A stretch of 64,000 nucleotides of DNA from Novosphingobium sp. AAP83 (GTDB lineage: Bacteria; Pseudomonadota; Alphaproteobacteria; Sphingomonadales; Sphingomonadaceae): assembly GCF_001295795.1 (NCBI RefSeq), contig NZ_LJHY01000020.1, forward strand, positions 62,001 through 126,000, written 5' to 3'. The notes beneath the pieces are model-generated. The model was not told the origin of the DNA. It worked only from the letters and a program-made list of their open reading frames with translations, and did not search any database. Position numbers and translations under genes: made by a program. Shown here piece by piece: positions 1-8,016 of the stretch. The stretch's first letter is position 1; each line of letters begins with the position of its first letter.

Positions 1-464
1 GCCCCGGGCGCACCAGAAATGGTGATCGGAGCACGGTTTATAATGCCTCTAAGATTGAGAGGGCCGTAGTCCCCTGTCGCCAACAAAATGGTGTCGCCGT
101 CACCAACAATGCTATCGGGATTATCATATATACGAGCAGTGGGCTGTGTTCCCAGAATGCGCGCGATCCAATATTGATATATGGGGGTTTCAGCAAACTG
201 CGAACCAACCAACTTGGCATCGATAATGCGCTGCAGGTTACGCCAAGGACGCTCAACCGATCCATTGCCAGCATCGGTTCCACGAATGGGGTCAACGTAA
301 AACGTGCGGGATGACGCAACAGGTGCGCTTTTCAAACAAGGAGGAGAAACAAGATCAGGCGATCTCCGATATAAATTTCCAAATAAAGAGTATCCAAAGC
401 CAAGCAAAGACAGAATGATAACGCCAAGCAGAACTAGCTTTGACGTGGGTCTTTGCAATGGCAT
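1..464 (-). CDS. Partial beta-helix (pectate-lyase-like fold) exported protein, cut by the left edge
   Basis: The minus strand is open without a stop from an ATG at 464 to the window edge. The first residues (MPLQRPTSKLVLLGVIILSL) look like an N-terminal signal or membrane anchor. About residue 50 begins FYVDPIRGTDAGNGS, the usual opening of right-handed parallel beta-helix (DUF1565-like) domains, followed by W-R-N-L-Q and later GDTILLATGDYGP and ITISGAPG. A GAGGGG ribosome site lies just before the start, inside the end of crtZ, so the two are probably cotranscribed. The substrate cannot be told; extracellular polysaccharide or surface adhesion are typical for the fold. Only about 154 residues are visible. 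Confidence 0.75.
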   Translation of the reverse strand, partial: MPLQRPTSKLVLLGVIILSLLGFGYSLFGNLYRRSPDLVSPPCLKSAPVASSRTFYVDPIRGTDAGNGSVERPWRNLQRIIDAKLVGSQFAETPIYQYWIARILGTQPTARIYDNPDSIVGDGDTILLATGDYGPLNLRGIINRAPITISGAPG

Positions 465-468
465 GGCA

Positions 469-987
469 TCACCCCTCAACCGCCTCGCGCAGCACCGCTA
501 TGCCTTGTTCGCGCTGTGCCCGCAGTTCTTTTTTCAGCACCGCAGGATCGCGCGCGAAGATGAAGCCGAAGCTGACGCCGCCTTCTTTGCCGATGGTAGC
601 GTGGTGCAGCTTGTGGGCCTGGACCAGGCGCTTGGCATAGCCGCGTTTGGGCACATAGCGGAACCAGCGCTGGTGGATCAGGCCATCGTGAATGGCGGTG
701 TAGATTATGCCGTAGATGAGCACGCCGATGCCGATGAACGTGGCGGGCCACCATGCCAATGCGCCAGCGATGACCGGGCTGCCCCACATGAACGCGGAGA
801 TCGAAATGGCCGCGCCAAACACGGCGTAAAGATCGTTCTTTTCAAGAAAGTTATCGTGCGGTTCGTGGTGATCGCGGTGCCAGCCCCAGCCAAAGCCGTG
901 CATGATGTACTTGTGACTGCTCCAGGCAACGAATTCCATGGCGAGCACGGTGGCGATAATGATGAGCAAGGCGGCGAGGATTTGCAT
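469..987 (-). CDS. crtZ: Beta-carotene hydroxylase CrtZ
   Basis: CrtZ is a membrane di-iron hydroxylase that adds 3- and 3'-hydroxyls to the rings of beta-carotene, giving zeaxanthin. The 172-residue protein has the fatty-acid-hydroxylase histidine clusters: HKYIMH (H25, H30), HRDHHEPH (H37, H40, H41), HDGLIH and HKLHHA, with hydrophobic segments between. A GTG five codons upstream (1002) is possible, but the ATG at 987 has GGGGAC at ribosome-site distance and gives the usual N-terminus. It stands apart from other carotenoid genes here; its only partner on the strand is the beta-helix gene just downstream. Confidence 0.93.
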   Translation of the reverse strand: MQILAALLIIIATVLAMEFVAWSSHKYIMHGFGWGWHRDHHEPHDNFLEKNDLYAVFGAAISISAFMWGSPVIAGALAWWPATFIGIGVLIYGIIYTAIHDGLIHQRWFRYVPKRGYAKRLVQAHKLHHATIGKEGGVSFGFIFARDPAVLKKELRAQREQGIAVLREAVEG

Positions 988-1122
988 CTGGTCCCCATAC
1001 ACTGGCGAAACGCGCCCCGCGACATATTCTTACACTTTGCCCGAAAGTCGCGACGTGTTGTTTTTCTGCCGTTCAGGCAAGGGAGCGCAGTTTGTCTTCA
1101 ACGCAAACAAGGAGCAGACATC

Positions 1123-1503
1123 ATGCGCAAGACTATTATCGCACTCGCCCTTTCAACCATGATCGCCGGGGTTGCCGCACCGGCGATGGCACGCGACAAC
1201 GATCGCTATCCCGGCAATAATCGCGCCGAGGCATCGTACCTGACGCCCGCACGCAATGCCGAAATCCGGCGCGACATCAACCAGCTCGATAACCGGATCC
1301 AGCGGGCGCAAGCCAACCACCGCCTTTCGCCGCGCGAAGCCCAAGGCCTGCGCCGCGACGCACGCGACATCAAGCAGACCTATAACCGCTATGCCAATCG
1401 GGGCCTCAGCGTTTCGGAATACCGCACGCTGGAGCGCCGCATCGCTGTGGTTAACGCGCGCTTGCAGATCGACAAGCGCGACCGCGATGGCCGCAGAGGC
1501 TAA
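1123..1503 (+). CDS. Small secreted Arg/Asp-rich protein of unknown function
   Basis: 126 residues with a clear Sec signal peptide: MRKTIIALALS, a hydrophobic core, then cleavage after AMA. The mature part is charged and probably helical, with many Arg, Asp, Asn and Gln residues (RRDINQLDNRIQRAQ, LSPREAQGLRRDARDIK), and ends RDRDGRRG. The start has AAGGAG nine bases upstream. Small periplasmic proteins of this composition are common in sphingomonads, but I recognise no functional motif. An open frame runs in phase for 273 codons upstream, but it is antisense to crtZ and is not part of the gene. Confidence 0.8.
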   Translation: MRKTIIALALSTMIAGVAAPAMARDNDRYPGNNRAEASYLTPARNAEIRRDINQLDNRIQRAQANHRLSPREAQGLRRDARDIKQTYNRYANRGLSVSEYRTLERRIAVVNARLQIDKRDRDGRRG

Positions 1504-1558
1504 TGGCGCGGCTAAAGTAAGGCGTAAGCGTAACAAAATTACGCCCGAACAGTGGTCA

Positions 1559-1596
1559 GCCCGTCCTTTCCTGCTTGAATTGCGGGAAGGGCGGGC
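1559..1596 (+). terminator. Hairpin between the small secreted gene and leuC
   Basis: GCCCGTCCTTTCC pairs imperfectly with GGGAAGGGCGGGC across a short loop. No T-run follows, so it may be a Rho-assisted terminator for the upstream gene or a structured leuC leader rather than a classical intrinsic terminator. Confidence 0.35.
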
Positions 1597-1611
1597 CTAA
1601 CCGCTGGCATC

Positions 1612-3045
1612 ATGTCAAACAAAGCCCGCACCCTCTACCAGAAGATTTGGGACGCCCACGTTGTTGAACAGCGCGATGATGGCACTGCCCTGATCTATAT
1701 TGACCGTCACCTCGTGCATGAAGTGACCAGCCCGCAGGCGTTTGAAGCCCTGCGTGTGGCAGGCCGCAAGGTGCGCCGCCCCGATCTGACGTTGGCAGTG
1801 CCCGATCACAACCTGCCCACGACCGCACGCCGCACCGCCGATGGCGCGCGTGTGCCCATCGCCGATGTTGAATCGGCACTGCAATTGGAAGCGCTTGAAC
1901 GCAATGCGCCCGAATTCGGCATCCGCTATATCGGTGATGCCGATGACGAGCAGGGCATTGTCCATGTGGTTGGGCCAGAGCAGGGCTTTTCCTTGCCGGG
2001 CGCAACCATTGTGTGCGGCGATAGCCACACCGCCTGCCACGGTGGGCTGGGCGCGTTGGCATTCGGCATTGGCACCAGCGAGGTCGAGCATGTGCTGGCC
2101 ACGCAAACGCTGCTGCTGAAGCAATCCAAAACGATGGAAGTGCGCGTTGAAGGGCAATTGCTGCCGGGCGTGACGGCCAAAGACGTGGTGCTGCACATTA
2201 CCGGCGTGCTCGGCGCAGCGGGCGGCACCGGGTCGGTGATCGAGTATACCGGATCGGTCATCCGCGATCTTTCGATCGAGGGCCGACTGACGATTTCGAA
2301 CATGGCGATTGAACACGGCGCGCGAGCGGGCCTGTGCGCGCCCGATGGCAAGACTTTCGCTTACCTCGAAGGCCGTCCTTATGCACCCAAGGGTGCCGAT
2401 TGGGACAAAGCCGTGGCATGGTGGACCAGCCTTGCTACCGATGCGGGCGCGAAATACGACAAGGTCGTGGTGATTGATGCAGCCGATATCGCACCGTCGG
2501 TCACCTGGGGAACCAGCCCCGAGGATGTCTTGCCGATTACCGGCATTATCCCTGCGCCTGAAAGCTTTGCCGATCCTTCCAAGCAAGCCGCGGCGCGCGC
2601 CAGCCTTGATTATATGGGGCTGACACCGGGACAGCTGCTGGAAGACGTGGAAGTGCAGAACATCTTTATCGGTTCGTGCACCAATAGCCGCATCGAAGAC
2701 ATGCGCGCCGCTGCTGCGATCCTGAAGGGGCGTCAAAAGGCCGATAATGTGAAGTGGGCGATTGTTGTTCCCGGATCAGGCCTTGTAAAGAAGCAGGCCG
2801 AAGCCGAAGGGCTGGACCGTATCTTTGTGGACGCGGGCTTTGAATGGCGTGAACCCGGCTGTTCGGCATGCCTTGGCATGAACCCTGATAAAGTGCCCGC
2901 AGGCGAACGCTGCGCTTCAACATCGAACCGCAACTTCGTCGGTCGCCAAGGCCCCGGTGCGCGCACGCATCTGGTCAGCCCCGCGATGGCCGCAGCGGCA
3001 GCCGTTACGGGCCGGTTGACCGATGTGCGCAAGCTGATGGCCTGA
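1612..3045 (+). CDS. leuC: 3-isopropylmalate dehydratase large subunit
   Basis: Large subunit of isopropylmalate isomerase, which interconverts 2- and 3-isopropylmalate in leucine synthesis as a heterodimer with LeuD. The 477-residue length is normal. The three 4Fe-4S cysteines are present: C356 in IGSCTNSR and C417/C420 in [21 protein letters not shown] near residue 130 and the C-terminal [12 protein letters not shown] are aconitase-family signatures. The ribosome site is weak. Its partner gene leuD is on the same strand but about 1.3 kb away, separated by three unrelated small genes. Confidence 0.97.
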   Translation: MSNKARTLYQKIWDAHVVEQRDDGTALIYIDRHLVHEVTSPQAFEALRVAGRKVRRPDLTLAVPDHNLPTTARRTADGARVPIADVESALQLEALERNAPEFGIRYIGDADDEQGIVHVVGPEQGFSLPGATIVCGDSHTACHGGLGALAFGIGTSEVEHVLATQTLLLKQSKTMEVRVEGQLLPGVTAKDVVLHITGVLGAAGGTGSVIEYTGSVIRDLSIEGRLTISNMAIEHGARAGLCAPDGKTFAYLEGRPYAPKGADWDKAVAWWTSLATDAGAKYDKVVVIDAADIAPSVTWGTSPEDVLPITGIIPAPESFADPSKQAAARASLDYMGLTPGQLLEDVEVQNIFIGSCTNSRIEDMRAAAAILKGRQKADNVKWAIVVPGSGLVKKQAEAEGLDRIFVDAGFEWREPGCSACLGMNPDKVPAGERCASTSNRNFVGRQGPGARTHLVSPAMAAAAAVTGRLTDVRKLMA

Positions 3046-3052
3046 CGCGCCG

Positions 3053-3583
3053 ATGGCAGGCCTTCCGATCGCGGCGCTCCAGCTTGCAGGGTTCTTGATG
3101 GCCCACGCATTCTGGAGCGTTTCGGACCTGCCGCCGGGAGGACAGTACCAGCCGCAATCGCTGTGCATGCGCAGCGATGGCAATCGTGCGCTAAGCACGT
3201 TTGAGGGTGCCACGCCGCTGGAGCAGGACGCCAAGGCCAAGGCGTTTATCACTGGCGGCGCAGGCCAATGGCCCGATTGTGCGATTGCAAGGCAAGTGCG
3301 CGTGAACACGCCCACGGGCGAGGTGGATGCCTTGGTAATCGACGTTGTTCAGTATGGCGGCAATGTGATGACGGTGGTGCAGGCCTTCCGCCCCGGCCCG
3401 AAAGACTTCCGCTTACTTGGCGATGAATTGATGATGGGCGACAATGGCCCATTACCGCCATTGCCCGCCGCGCAGGCCGCTGCTGCGATGCGCGAAGGCG
3501 CGGTGGATCATCTCGCGCTGGGCGACAAGTGGAGCCAGTGGGAAGCAGGTCGCGATCCGATCAGCCCGCTGGTGCAGCGCTGA
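3053..3583 (+). CDS. Unknown protein inserted between leuC and leuD
   Basis: 176 residues starting 7 bases after the leuC stop, so certainly read with it. The first 25 residues are hydrophobic (ALQLAGFLMAHAF) and may be a weak signal sequence; an alternative ATG at 3098 follows GCAGGG. The body has no motif I recognise. GDNGPLPPLP and an Ala-rich helix near residue 140 are the most visible elements. Its end overlaps the possible start of the next gene. The genomic neighbourhood, not the sequence, suggests nothing more than leucine-operon coexpression. Confidence 0.6.
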   Translation: MAGLPIAALQLAGFLMAHAFWSVSDLPPGGQYQPQSLCMRSDGNRALSTFEGATPLEQDAKAKAFITGGAGQWPDCAIARQVRVNTPTGEVDALVIDVVQYGGNVMTVVQAFRPGPKDFRLLGDELMMGDNGPLPPLPAAQAAAAMREGAVDHLALGDKWSQWEAGRDPISPLVQR

Positions 3584-4077
3584 ACGCGCGCAAGGCGTCT
3601 TTCGCGCCGGTTGTTGATGGCAATACCCGCGTTCTGATCTTGGGAAGCTTGCCGGGCGAGGCAAGCCTGGCGGTGGGGCGCTATTACGCCAATCCGCGCA
3701 ACCAGTTCTGGCGGCTGGTCGGCGGGGTGATCGCGGGTGATCTGCCCAGTCAGGATTATCATGCTCGCCTTTCAGCCCTGCTTGGTCACGGCATCGGATT
3801 GTGGGACGCGATTGGCTCGGCCACACGTATGGGCAGCCTTGATACGGCGATCCGCGATGTGAAGGCCAATGCCCTTGCAGACCTTGCAATGGCCCTTCCA
3901 CAATTGCGCGCGGTGGCCTTCAACGGTGCCAAAGCGGCAGCGATTGGCGCACCGCAATTGGCCGGTATGGAGGCGGTTGAACTGGTGCGGTTGCCATCAA
4001 GCAGCCCTGCCCATGCGGCGCTTTCGTTTAATGAAAAGCTGGCGCAATGGCTAAGTCTGCGAAAATTCCTGCTCTGA
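3529..4077 (+). CDS. DNA-deoxyinosine (hypoxanthine) glycosylase-like, uracil-DNA-glycosylase superfamily
   Basis: The core RVLILGSLPGEASL followed by YYANPRNQFWRLV matches the catalytic loop region of the UDG superfamily branch that excises deaminated purine (hypoxanthine) from DNA; LPSSSPAHAALSF is the matching C-terminal motif with its conserved His. Family members are about 165 residues. The start is uncertain: no ATG exists, GTG codons lie at 3529 and 3538, and homology seems to begin near 3580, where a CTG overlaps the previous stop (CTGA). It is translationally close-coupled to the preceding unknown gene. The function is known from the family, not tested here. Confidence 0.82.
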   Translation: MEPVGSRSRSDQPAGAALNARKASFAPVVDGNTRVLILGSLPGEASLAVGRYYANPRNQFWRLVGGVIAGDLPSQDYHARLSALLGHGIGLWDAIGSATRMGSLDTAIRDVKANALADLAMALPQLRAVAFNGAKAAAIGAPQLAGMEAVELVRLPSSSPAHAALSFNEKLAQWLSLRKFLL

Positions 4078-4137
4078 TCCTTGCAATTTGATGACATTGG
4101 GCCAATTTAAAGTCGGCCATACCAAGGAGCAAAAGCT

Positions 4138-4299
4138 GTGAGCAAGAAAACCGACTGGACTGGCAAAGCTGCCATGGCGGGCGCGGCGATTGGCTCGGCA
4201 GCGCTTGCGGCAGCTTTGCTATATGCCTCGCGCCGCAAGGAGCGCGCCGAAAGCACCGGGCCCAAAACCCCGCCGGTAGACGTGCCCGAGACGGATTGA
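4138..4299 (+). CDS. 53-residue single-span membrane protein
   Basis: GTG start with AAGGAG eight bases upstream, 53 codons, TGA stop. The sequence begins MSKKTDWTGKAAMAGAAIGS, continues with an Ala-rich hydrophobic span of about 20 residues, then a basic stop-transfer (ASRRKERAE) and a Pro/acidic tail ending DVPETD. It sits 39 bases before leuD and belongs to the same transcript. The layout (short cytoplasmic N-terminus, GxxxG-type span, charged tail) suits a small membrane regulator or assembly factor, but no function can be assigned. It is short enough to be missed by common gene callers. Confidence 0.7.
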   Translation: MSKKTDWTGKAAMAGAAIGSAALAAALLYASRRKERAESTGPKTPPVDVPETD

Positions 4300-4338
4300 T
4301 TGACTTGCATCGATCATCGCTGAAGCTATAGCGGCGGC

Positions 4339-4947
4339 ATGGAACCGGTGAACCAGATTGATGGACGGGCTATCCCGTTCGGCCGCAAGAACGTCGACAC
4401 AGACGTGATCATCCCTGCCAAGTGGCTCAAGACGATTACGCGTCAGGGCCTTGGGCGCGGTGCGTTTGAGGCACTGCGCGAAGACCCGGACAATATCTTT
4501 GACAGCGCCGAATTTTCCGGCTCGCCGATCCTGATTGCGGGCGACAATTTCGGCTGCGGTTCCAGCCGCGAACATGCGGCTTGGGCCTTGCTGGATCTGG
4601 GGATCAAGGCGGTGATCGCGCCTTCGTTTTCCGACATTTTCTCGGGCAATGCGTTCAAGAACGGCATCCTGACCGTGGTTTTGCCGCAAGAAGCCATCGA
4701 CCGCTTGATGGAAGTAGCGCAGACCGATCCGGTGATGATCGATCTGGAAACGCAAACCGTGTCCACTCCGTTTCAGGACCGCTATTCGTTCGAAATCGAT
4801 GCGTTTCGCAAGAACTGCCTGCTGGGCGGCCTTGATGAAGTGGGGCTGACGATGGCGCGCAATGATGCGATTTCCACGCACGAGGCCAGAATGCGCGACC
4901 AGTTGCCCTTTCTTGCGCGCGGCACCGATGCCGTAGCGGCAGCTTAA
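4339..4947 (+). CDS. leuD: 3-isopropylmalate dehydratase small subunit
   Basis: Swivel-domain subunit that completes the isopropylmalate isomerase active site with LeuC. The 202-residue length is normal. Diagnostic segments are [17 protein letters not shown] at the N-terminus, [17 protein letters not shown] in the middle, and [19 protein letters not shown]. It is the last of the five leu-region genes read in this direction. The following gene starts 94 bases later with its own ribosome site and is probably independent. Confidence 0.97.
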   Translation: MEPVNQIDGRAIPFGRKNVDTDVIIPAKWLKTITRQGLGRGAFEALREDPDNIFDSAEFSGSPILIAGDNFGCGSSREHAAWALLDLGIKAVIAPSFSDIFSGNAFKNGILTVVLPQEAIDRLMEVAQTDPVMIDLETQTVSTPFQDRYSFEIDAFRKNCLLGGLDEVGLTMARNDAISTHEARMRDQLPFLARGTDAVAAA

Positions 4948-5041
4948 GCGCTCAATTAAAACACTTTCCAAGCCGCGCAAAACTTGCTTCCTTAAAGCAT
5001 CAAGCGGATTGATTCCGCATAAGGCTTTGGGAGACAATGCA

Positions 5042-6043
5042 ATGAAGGCACTGCGCACTCACGCTGCGGGCGGCCCGGAAACACTGGTGCTGGATGATCT
5101 GCCCGATCCTGTGGCAGGGGTAGGCCAAGTTCTGGTGCGCGTGCACGCGTGCTCGATCAACTTTCCCGATACGCTGATGATCCGCGATCTGTACCAGTTC
5201 AAGCCGGAGCGCCCTTATGCCCCCGGCAGCGAACTGGCAGGCACGATCGAGGCATTGGGTGAAGGCGTTTCAGGCTGGTCGGTGGGGGATCGCGTAATTG
5301 CGATGATCGGCCACGGCGGCCTTGCGGAAAAAGTCATCGCGCCTGCCAGTAGCCTGTTTGCACTGCCCGATGACGTTGACTTTGCCACCGGTGCATCGCT
5401 GCTGATGACTTATGGCACGACCATCCACGGGTTGAAGGATCGCGGTCATATCGCGGCGGGCGATGTGGTGCTGGTGCTGGGCGCGGCGGGCGGCGTGGGG
5501 CTTTCGGCGGTCGAGCTTGCCAAAGCCTATGGCGCGCGCGTGATCGCGGGTGTTTCGAGCGAGGAAAAGGCCGCTGTGGCACGCGCCGCAGGGGCCGATG
5601 AAGTGGTCGTCTATGGCCGCGCGCCATTTGACAAAGCGCAATCGAAGGAACTTGCCGAAGCGTTCAAAAAGGCCTGCGGGCCAACGGGCGCGGATATTGT
5701 CTATGATATCGTGGGCGGTGATTACTCGGAACCCGCAGTGCGTGCGATTGCTTGGGAAGGGCGCTTTCTGGTGGTGGGTTTCCCGGCGGGCATTGCCAAG
5801 CTGCCGTTGAACCTTACGTTGCTGAAAGCCTGCGACGTTTGCGGCGTGTTCTGGGGCGCGTTCATTGCCAGAGAACCTGCTAGGTTCAAGGCGCAAGTGG
5901 CTGAATTGTTTGAACTGCTTAAGGCGGGGAAGATCAACCCGCGCGTATCATCGCGCTTTGCGCTGGAACAGGGCAGTGATGCGATTGCGATGCTGGAGGA
6001 CCGCAAGGCAATGGGCAAAGTCGTGGTTGAAATGATCGGTTGA
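5042..6043 (+). CDS. NADPH:quinone oxidoreductase-type MDR protein (zinc-free)
   Basis: 333 residues of the medium-chain dehydrogenase/reductase superfamily, quinone reductase/enoyl reductase branch. NFPDTLMIRDLYQ and YAPGSELAGTI belong to the GroES-like catalytic domain; LGAAGGVGLSAVELAKAYGA near residue 145 is the Rossmann nucleotide loop (AxxGGVG, typical for NADPH). The structural-zinc cysteines of alcohol dehydrogenases are absent. The ATG at 5042 is preferred because GGGAGA precedes it; an in-frame start 11 codons earlier lacks a site. The substrate is unknown; quinones or enoyl thioesters are usual. Confidence 0.87.
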   Translation: MKALRTHAAGGPETLVLDDLPDPVAGVGQVLVRVHACSINFPDTLMIRDLYQFKPERPYAPGSELAGTIEALGEGVSGWSVGDRVIAMIGHGGLAEKVIAPASSLFALPDDVDFATGASLLMTYGTTIHGLKDRGHIAAGDVVLVLGAAGGVGLSAVELAKAYGARVIAGVSSEEKAAVARAAGADEVVVYGRAPFDKAQSKELAEAFKKACGPTGADIVYDIVGGDYSEPAVRAIAWEGRFLVVGFPAGIAKLPLNLTLLKACDVCGVFWGAFIAREPARFKAQVAELFELLKAGKINPRVSSRFALEQGSDAIAMLEDRKAMGKVVVEMIG

Positions 6044-6068
6044 TGCTTGTGCGGGCGGGGGGGCGTGT

Positions 6069-6683
6069 CTACGCCGCATCCGCCCGATAGGCTGGCAAGC
6101 CCAACCGCCACCAGATCGCCGCGCCGCGCAGTCCAAATCCTGCCAGTGCGGCGACGGGCCAGACGAGCCCGCTCGATAGTCCCAGCGCCATCCCGCCTGC
6201 GCACAGCACTGATGAAAGTGCGGCTGCCGTCACGTAAAGCTCCGGCCGCATCAGGATCGAAGGGCATCCGGCCAGCACATCGCGGATAATCCCGCCAGCG
6301 CAGCCGGTGAGCACGCCCATCAGGACGGCGGGAACGGGGGGCACGCCAAACGCCAGCGCCTTGGCCGTGCCGATCACCGCATAAGCGCCAAGGCCTGCGG
6401 CATCGGCCCATTCAAGCACCGGTTTGTCCCACCATGTGCGCGGTGTGAACCAGCTCAACAGTGCAATGCTAAGGCATACCGGCGCAACCCATGGATCGCG
6501 CACCCAGAACACCGGCGCACCGATCAGCAGATCGCGCACCGATCCACCGCCAACGCCCGTGATCAGCGCAAAGAACGCCATCGTGACGAATGTCTGCCGC
6601 AGCTTGGCGGCGAGCAGCGAACCGCTCAGCGCGAAGACGGCGATGCCTGCAAGATCAAGCAGTTGGGGAATAGCTGGCGTCAT
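6069..6683 (-). CDS. TRIC/UPF0126 family membrane protein
   Basis: 204 residues with about seven hydrophobic spans in two similar halves, the layout of the bacterial UPF0126 (YicG) family, whose members are structurally related to trimeric intracellular cation channels. The duplicated glycine-rich motif appears as GVGGGSVRDLL and GCAGGIIRDVLAG. Its ATG overlaps the stop of the hydrolase upstream (4 bases), so the two are translated together. Ion selectivity cannot be read from the sequence. Confidence 0.85.
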   Translation of the reverse strand: MTPAIPQLLDLAGIAVFALSGSLLAAKLRQTFVTMAFFALITGVGGGSVRDLLIGAPVFWVRDPWVAPVCLSIALLSWFTPRTWWDKPVLEWADAAGLGAYAVIGTAKALAFGVPPVPAVLMGVLTGCAGGIIRDVLAGCPSILMRPELYVTAAALSSVLCAGGMALGLSSGLVWPVAALAGFGLRGAAIWWRLGLPAYRADAA

Positions 6684-7774
6684 CGCTGGCCCATGGCGGC
6701 TTGGCGCAATGCGGGCAAGAGCGCGCGTTGCATCGAAAACAGCGCCATGTCATTGCCGCAATAGCCCGTGATCAGGCCGGACTGCGGCTCGACCAGCACT
6801 TCGGCGTACCAGCGCGTGTTCGACCCGTTGTGCCACAAACTGCCATCGGAGCCTGCGATCCAGCCGAGTGCCGAGGTGCTGCCAAAGCGAGGGGTGTGCA
6901 GTTGCGCCCAGCTTTCCGGGCGCAACAGCGGCGCGCGGTCACGGTGCGCGCGCAGATAGGTGACAAGATCGCCCGGCGCCATGTGCAGCCCGCCTGCCGG
7001 AGCCATCACGGCGGGATTGTCGGCCCAAACATGTTCGCCGTCTTCGTGGCCGCGCGGCTGATCGATCAGGTCAGGTGATCCCGGCGGGCCGAACCCCGCG
7101 CTGGTCAGGCCCAGTGGTCCCAGCACTTCGCGTTGCATCAGCGTTTCATAAGATAGGCCGGTTGCTTCCTCCAGCATGTGCGCGGCAAGCACATAGCCGG
7201 CGTTGGAATAGGCATAGCCGCTGCGGGCAGGGCCGATGGGGCGCATGTCCAGCGCCATTTCCGCATAGCTGCGACGGTTGGCGCGAGCGTCGGCCTCGAT
7301 CATCGGCATGGCGAACAAGGAGCGCAAGGGGATGTCCTTGGCAAGGCCCGCGTGGTGGCTGAGCAATTCGATCGAGGTCAGGCTGCGTTGGCGGCGCGGC
7401 ACATCGGGCAGGACATCGCTGATGGGCGTATCCCAGCCGATCACGCCTGCTTCGACCATGCGGGCAAACAGGGTGGCGGTGAGTGATTTGGTGATTGATC
7501 CCAGATGCCACTTGTCTTGCGGCGTGACGGGCGAGGGGTGTCCGGCCGCCCGAAAGCCATCAGCGAGCACCACGGGTGGCGCATATCCCGCCTGCCACAG
7601 CACCGCCATTCCCGGTGTGTCGAGTGCGCGGCGGATGGCTGCCAGTGACGCAGGCGACATGGGCCGCGAAAGCAGATTACCCAAACCGCCGGTCGTTCCT
7701 TGCGCGGCCACACTTGCGGGCAGGAGCCCGCAAGCGGCAAGCGCGGAAACGACAAGGCGGCGGGTGATCCGCAC
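6680..7774 (-). CDS. Serine hydrolase of the beta-lactamase/PBP4 fold (PF00144)
   Basis: 364 residues, with a signal peptide from RITRRLVVSALAACGLLPAS to a VAAQ cleavage region. Active-site motifs of class C beta-lactamase-like esterases and DD-peptidases are present: S-I-T-K in HLGSITKSLT (nucleophile and general base), Y-S-N in GYAYSNAGY, and H-N-G in LWHNGSNTRWY. The start is a GTG at 7774, which begins the signal peptide; a TTG at 7807 would add eleven non-signal residues and overlap the preceding gene. Members of this family are peptidases, esterases or amidases, so resistance should not be assumed. Confidence 0.82.
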   Translation of the reverse strand: MRITRRLVVSALAACGLLPASVAAQGTTGGLGNLLSRPMSPASLAAIRRALDTPGMAVLWQAGYAPPVVLADGFRAAGHPSPVTPQDKWHLGSITKSLTATLFARMVEAGVIGWDTPISDVLPDVPRRQRSLTSIELLSHHAGLAKDIPLRSLFAMPMIEADARANRRSYAEMALDMRPIGPARSGYAYSNAGYVLAAHMLEEATGLSYETLMQREVLGPLGLTSAGFGPPGSPDLIDQPRGHEDGEHVWADNPAVMAPAGGLHMAPGDLVTYLRAHRDRAPLLRPESWAQLHTPRFGSTSALGWIAGSDGSLWHNGSNTRWYAEVLVEPQSGLITGYCGNDMALFSMQRALLPALRQAAMGQR

Positions 7775-7784
7775 GAGGGCTGGC

Positions 7785-7982
7785 TTATTCGCCGAGCAGC
7801 GCCTCAAGCCGGGCCTTCAATGCACCAATGCGCTCTGCGGCATCGGTAAAGGTCTTCATCTCTTCCCGGCGCGTATTGCCGCGCGCTTCCTTGGCCGCTT
7901 CGAGATAGCCTTCCATATCGGCTTCCAGCGCGTCGATCAGGATCTCGGTTTCATCTTCGGTCAGGGTAAGCTTGATCGACAT
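7785..7982 (-). CDS. Small acidic helical protein, unknown
   Basis: 65 residues with no signal or membrane span and strongly acidic, predicted almost wholly helical (TEDETEILIDALEADMEGYL, then AAERIGALKARLEALLGE, a heptad-like pattern). The ATG at 7982 has an AAGGA site. An in-frame extension to 8096 exists but would run back into the preceding gene. It sits between the SEDS-like gene and the serine hydrolase on the same strand. A dimerising adaptor or regulator would fit, but that is speculation. Confidence 0.65.
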   Translation of the reverse strand: MSIKLTLTEDETEILIDALEADMEGYLEAAKEARGNTRREEMKTFTDAAERIGALKARLEALLGE

Positions 7983-8016
7983 CGGGGATGTTCCTTCATT
8001 TCTACAAGCTTTGCGA

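Noticed and set aside
304..1122. Upstream extension of the small secreted protein
   Set aside because: The frame runs antisense to crtZ; the signal peptide and AAGGAG site put the true start at 1123.
6680..7774. Calling the serine hydrolase an antibiotic resistance beta-lactamase
   Set aside because: The SxxK/YxN motifs are shared by many esterases and peptidases and the rest does not match known resistance enzymes.
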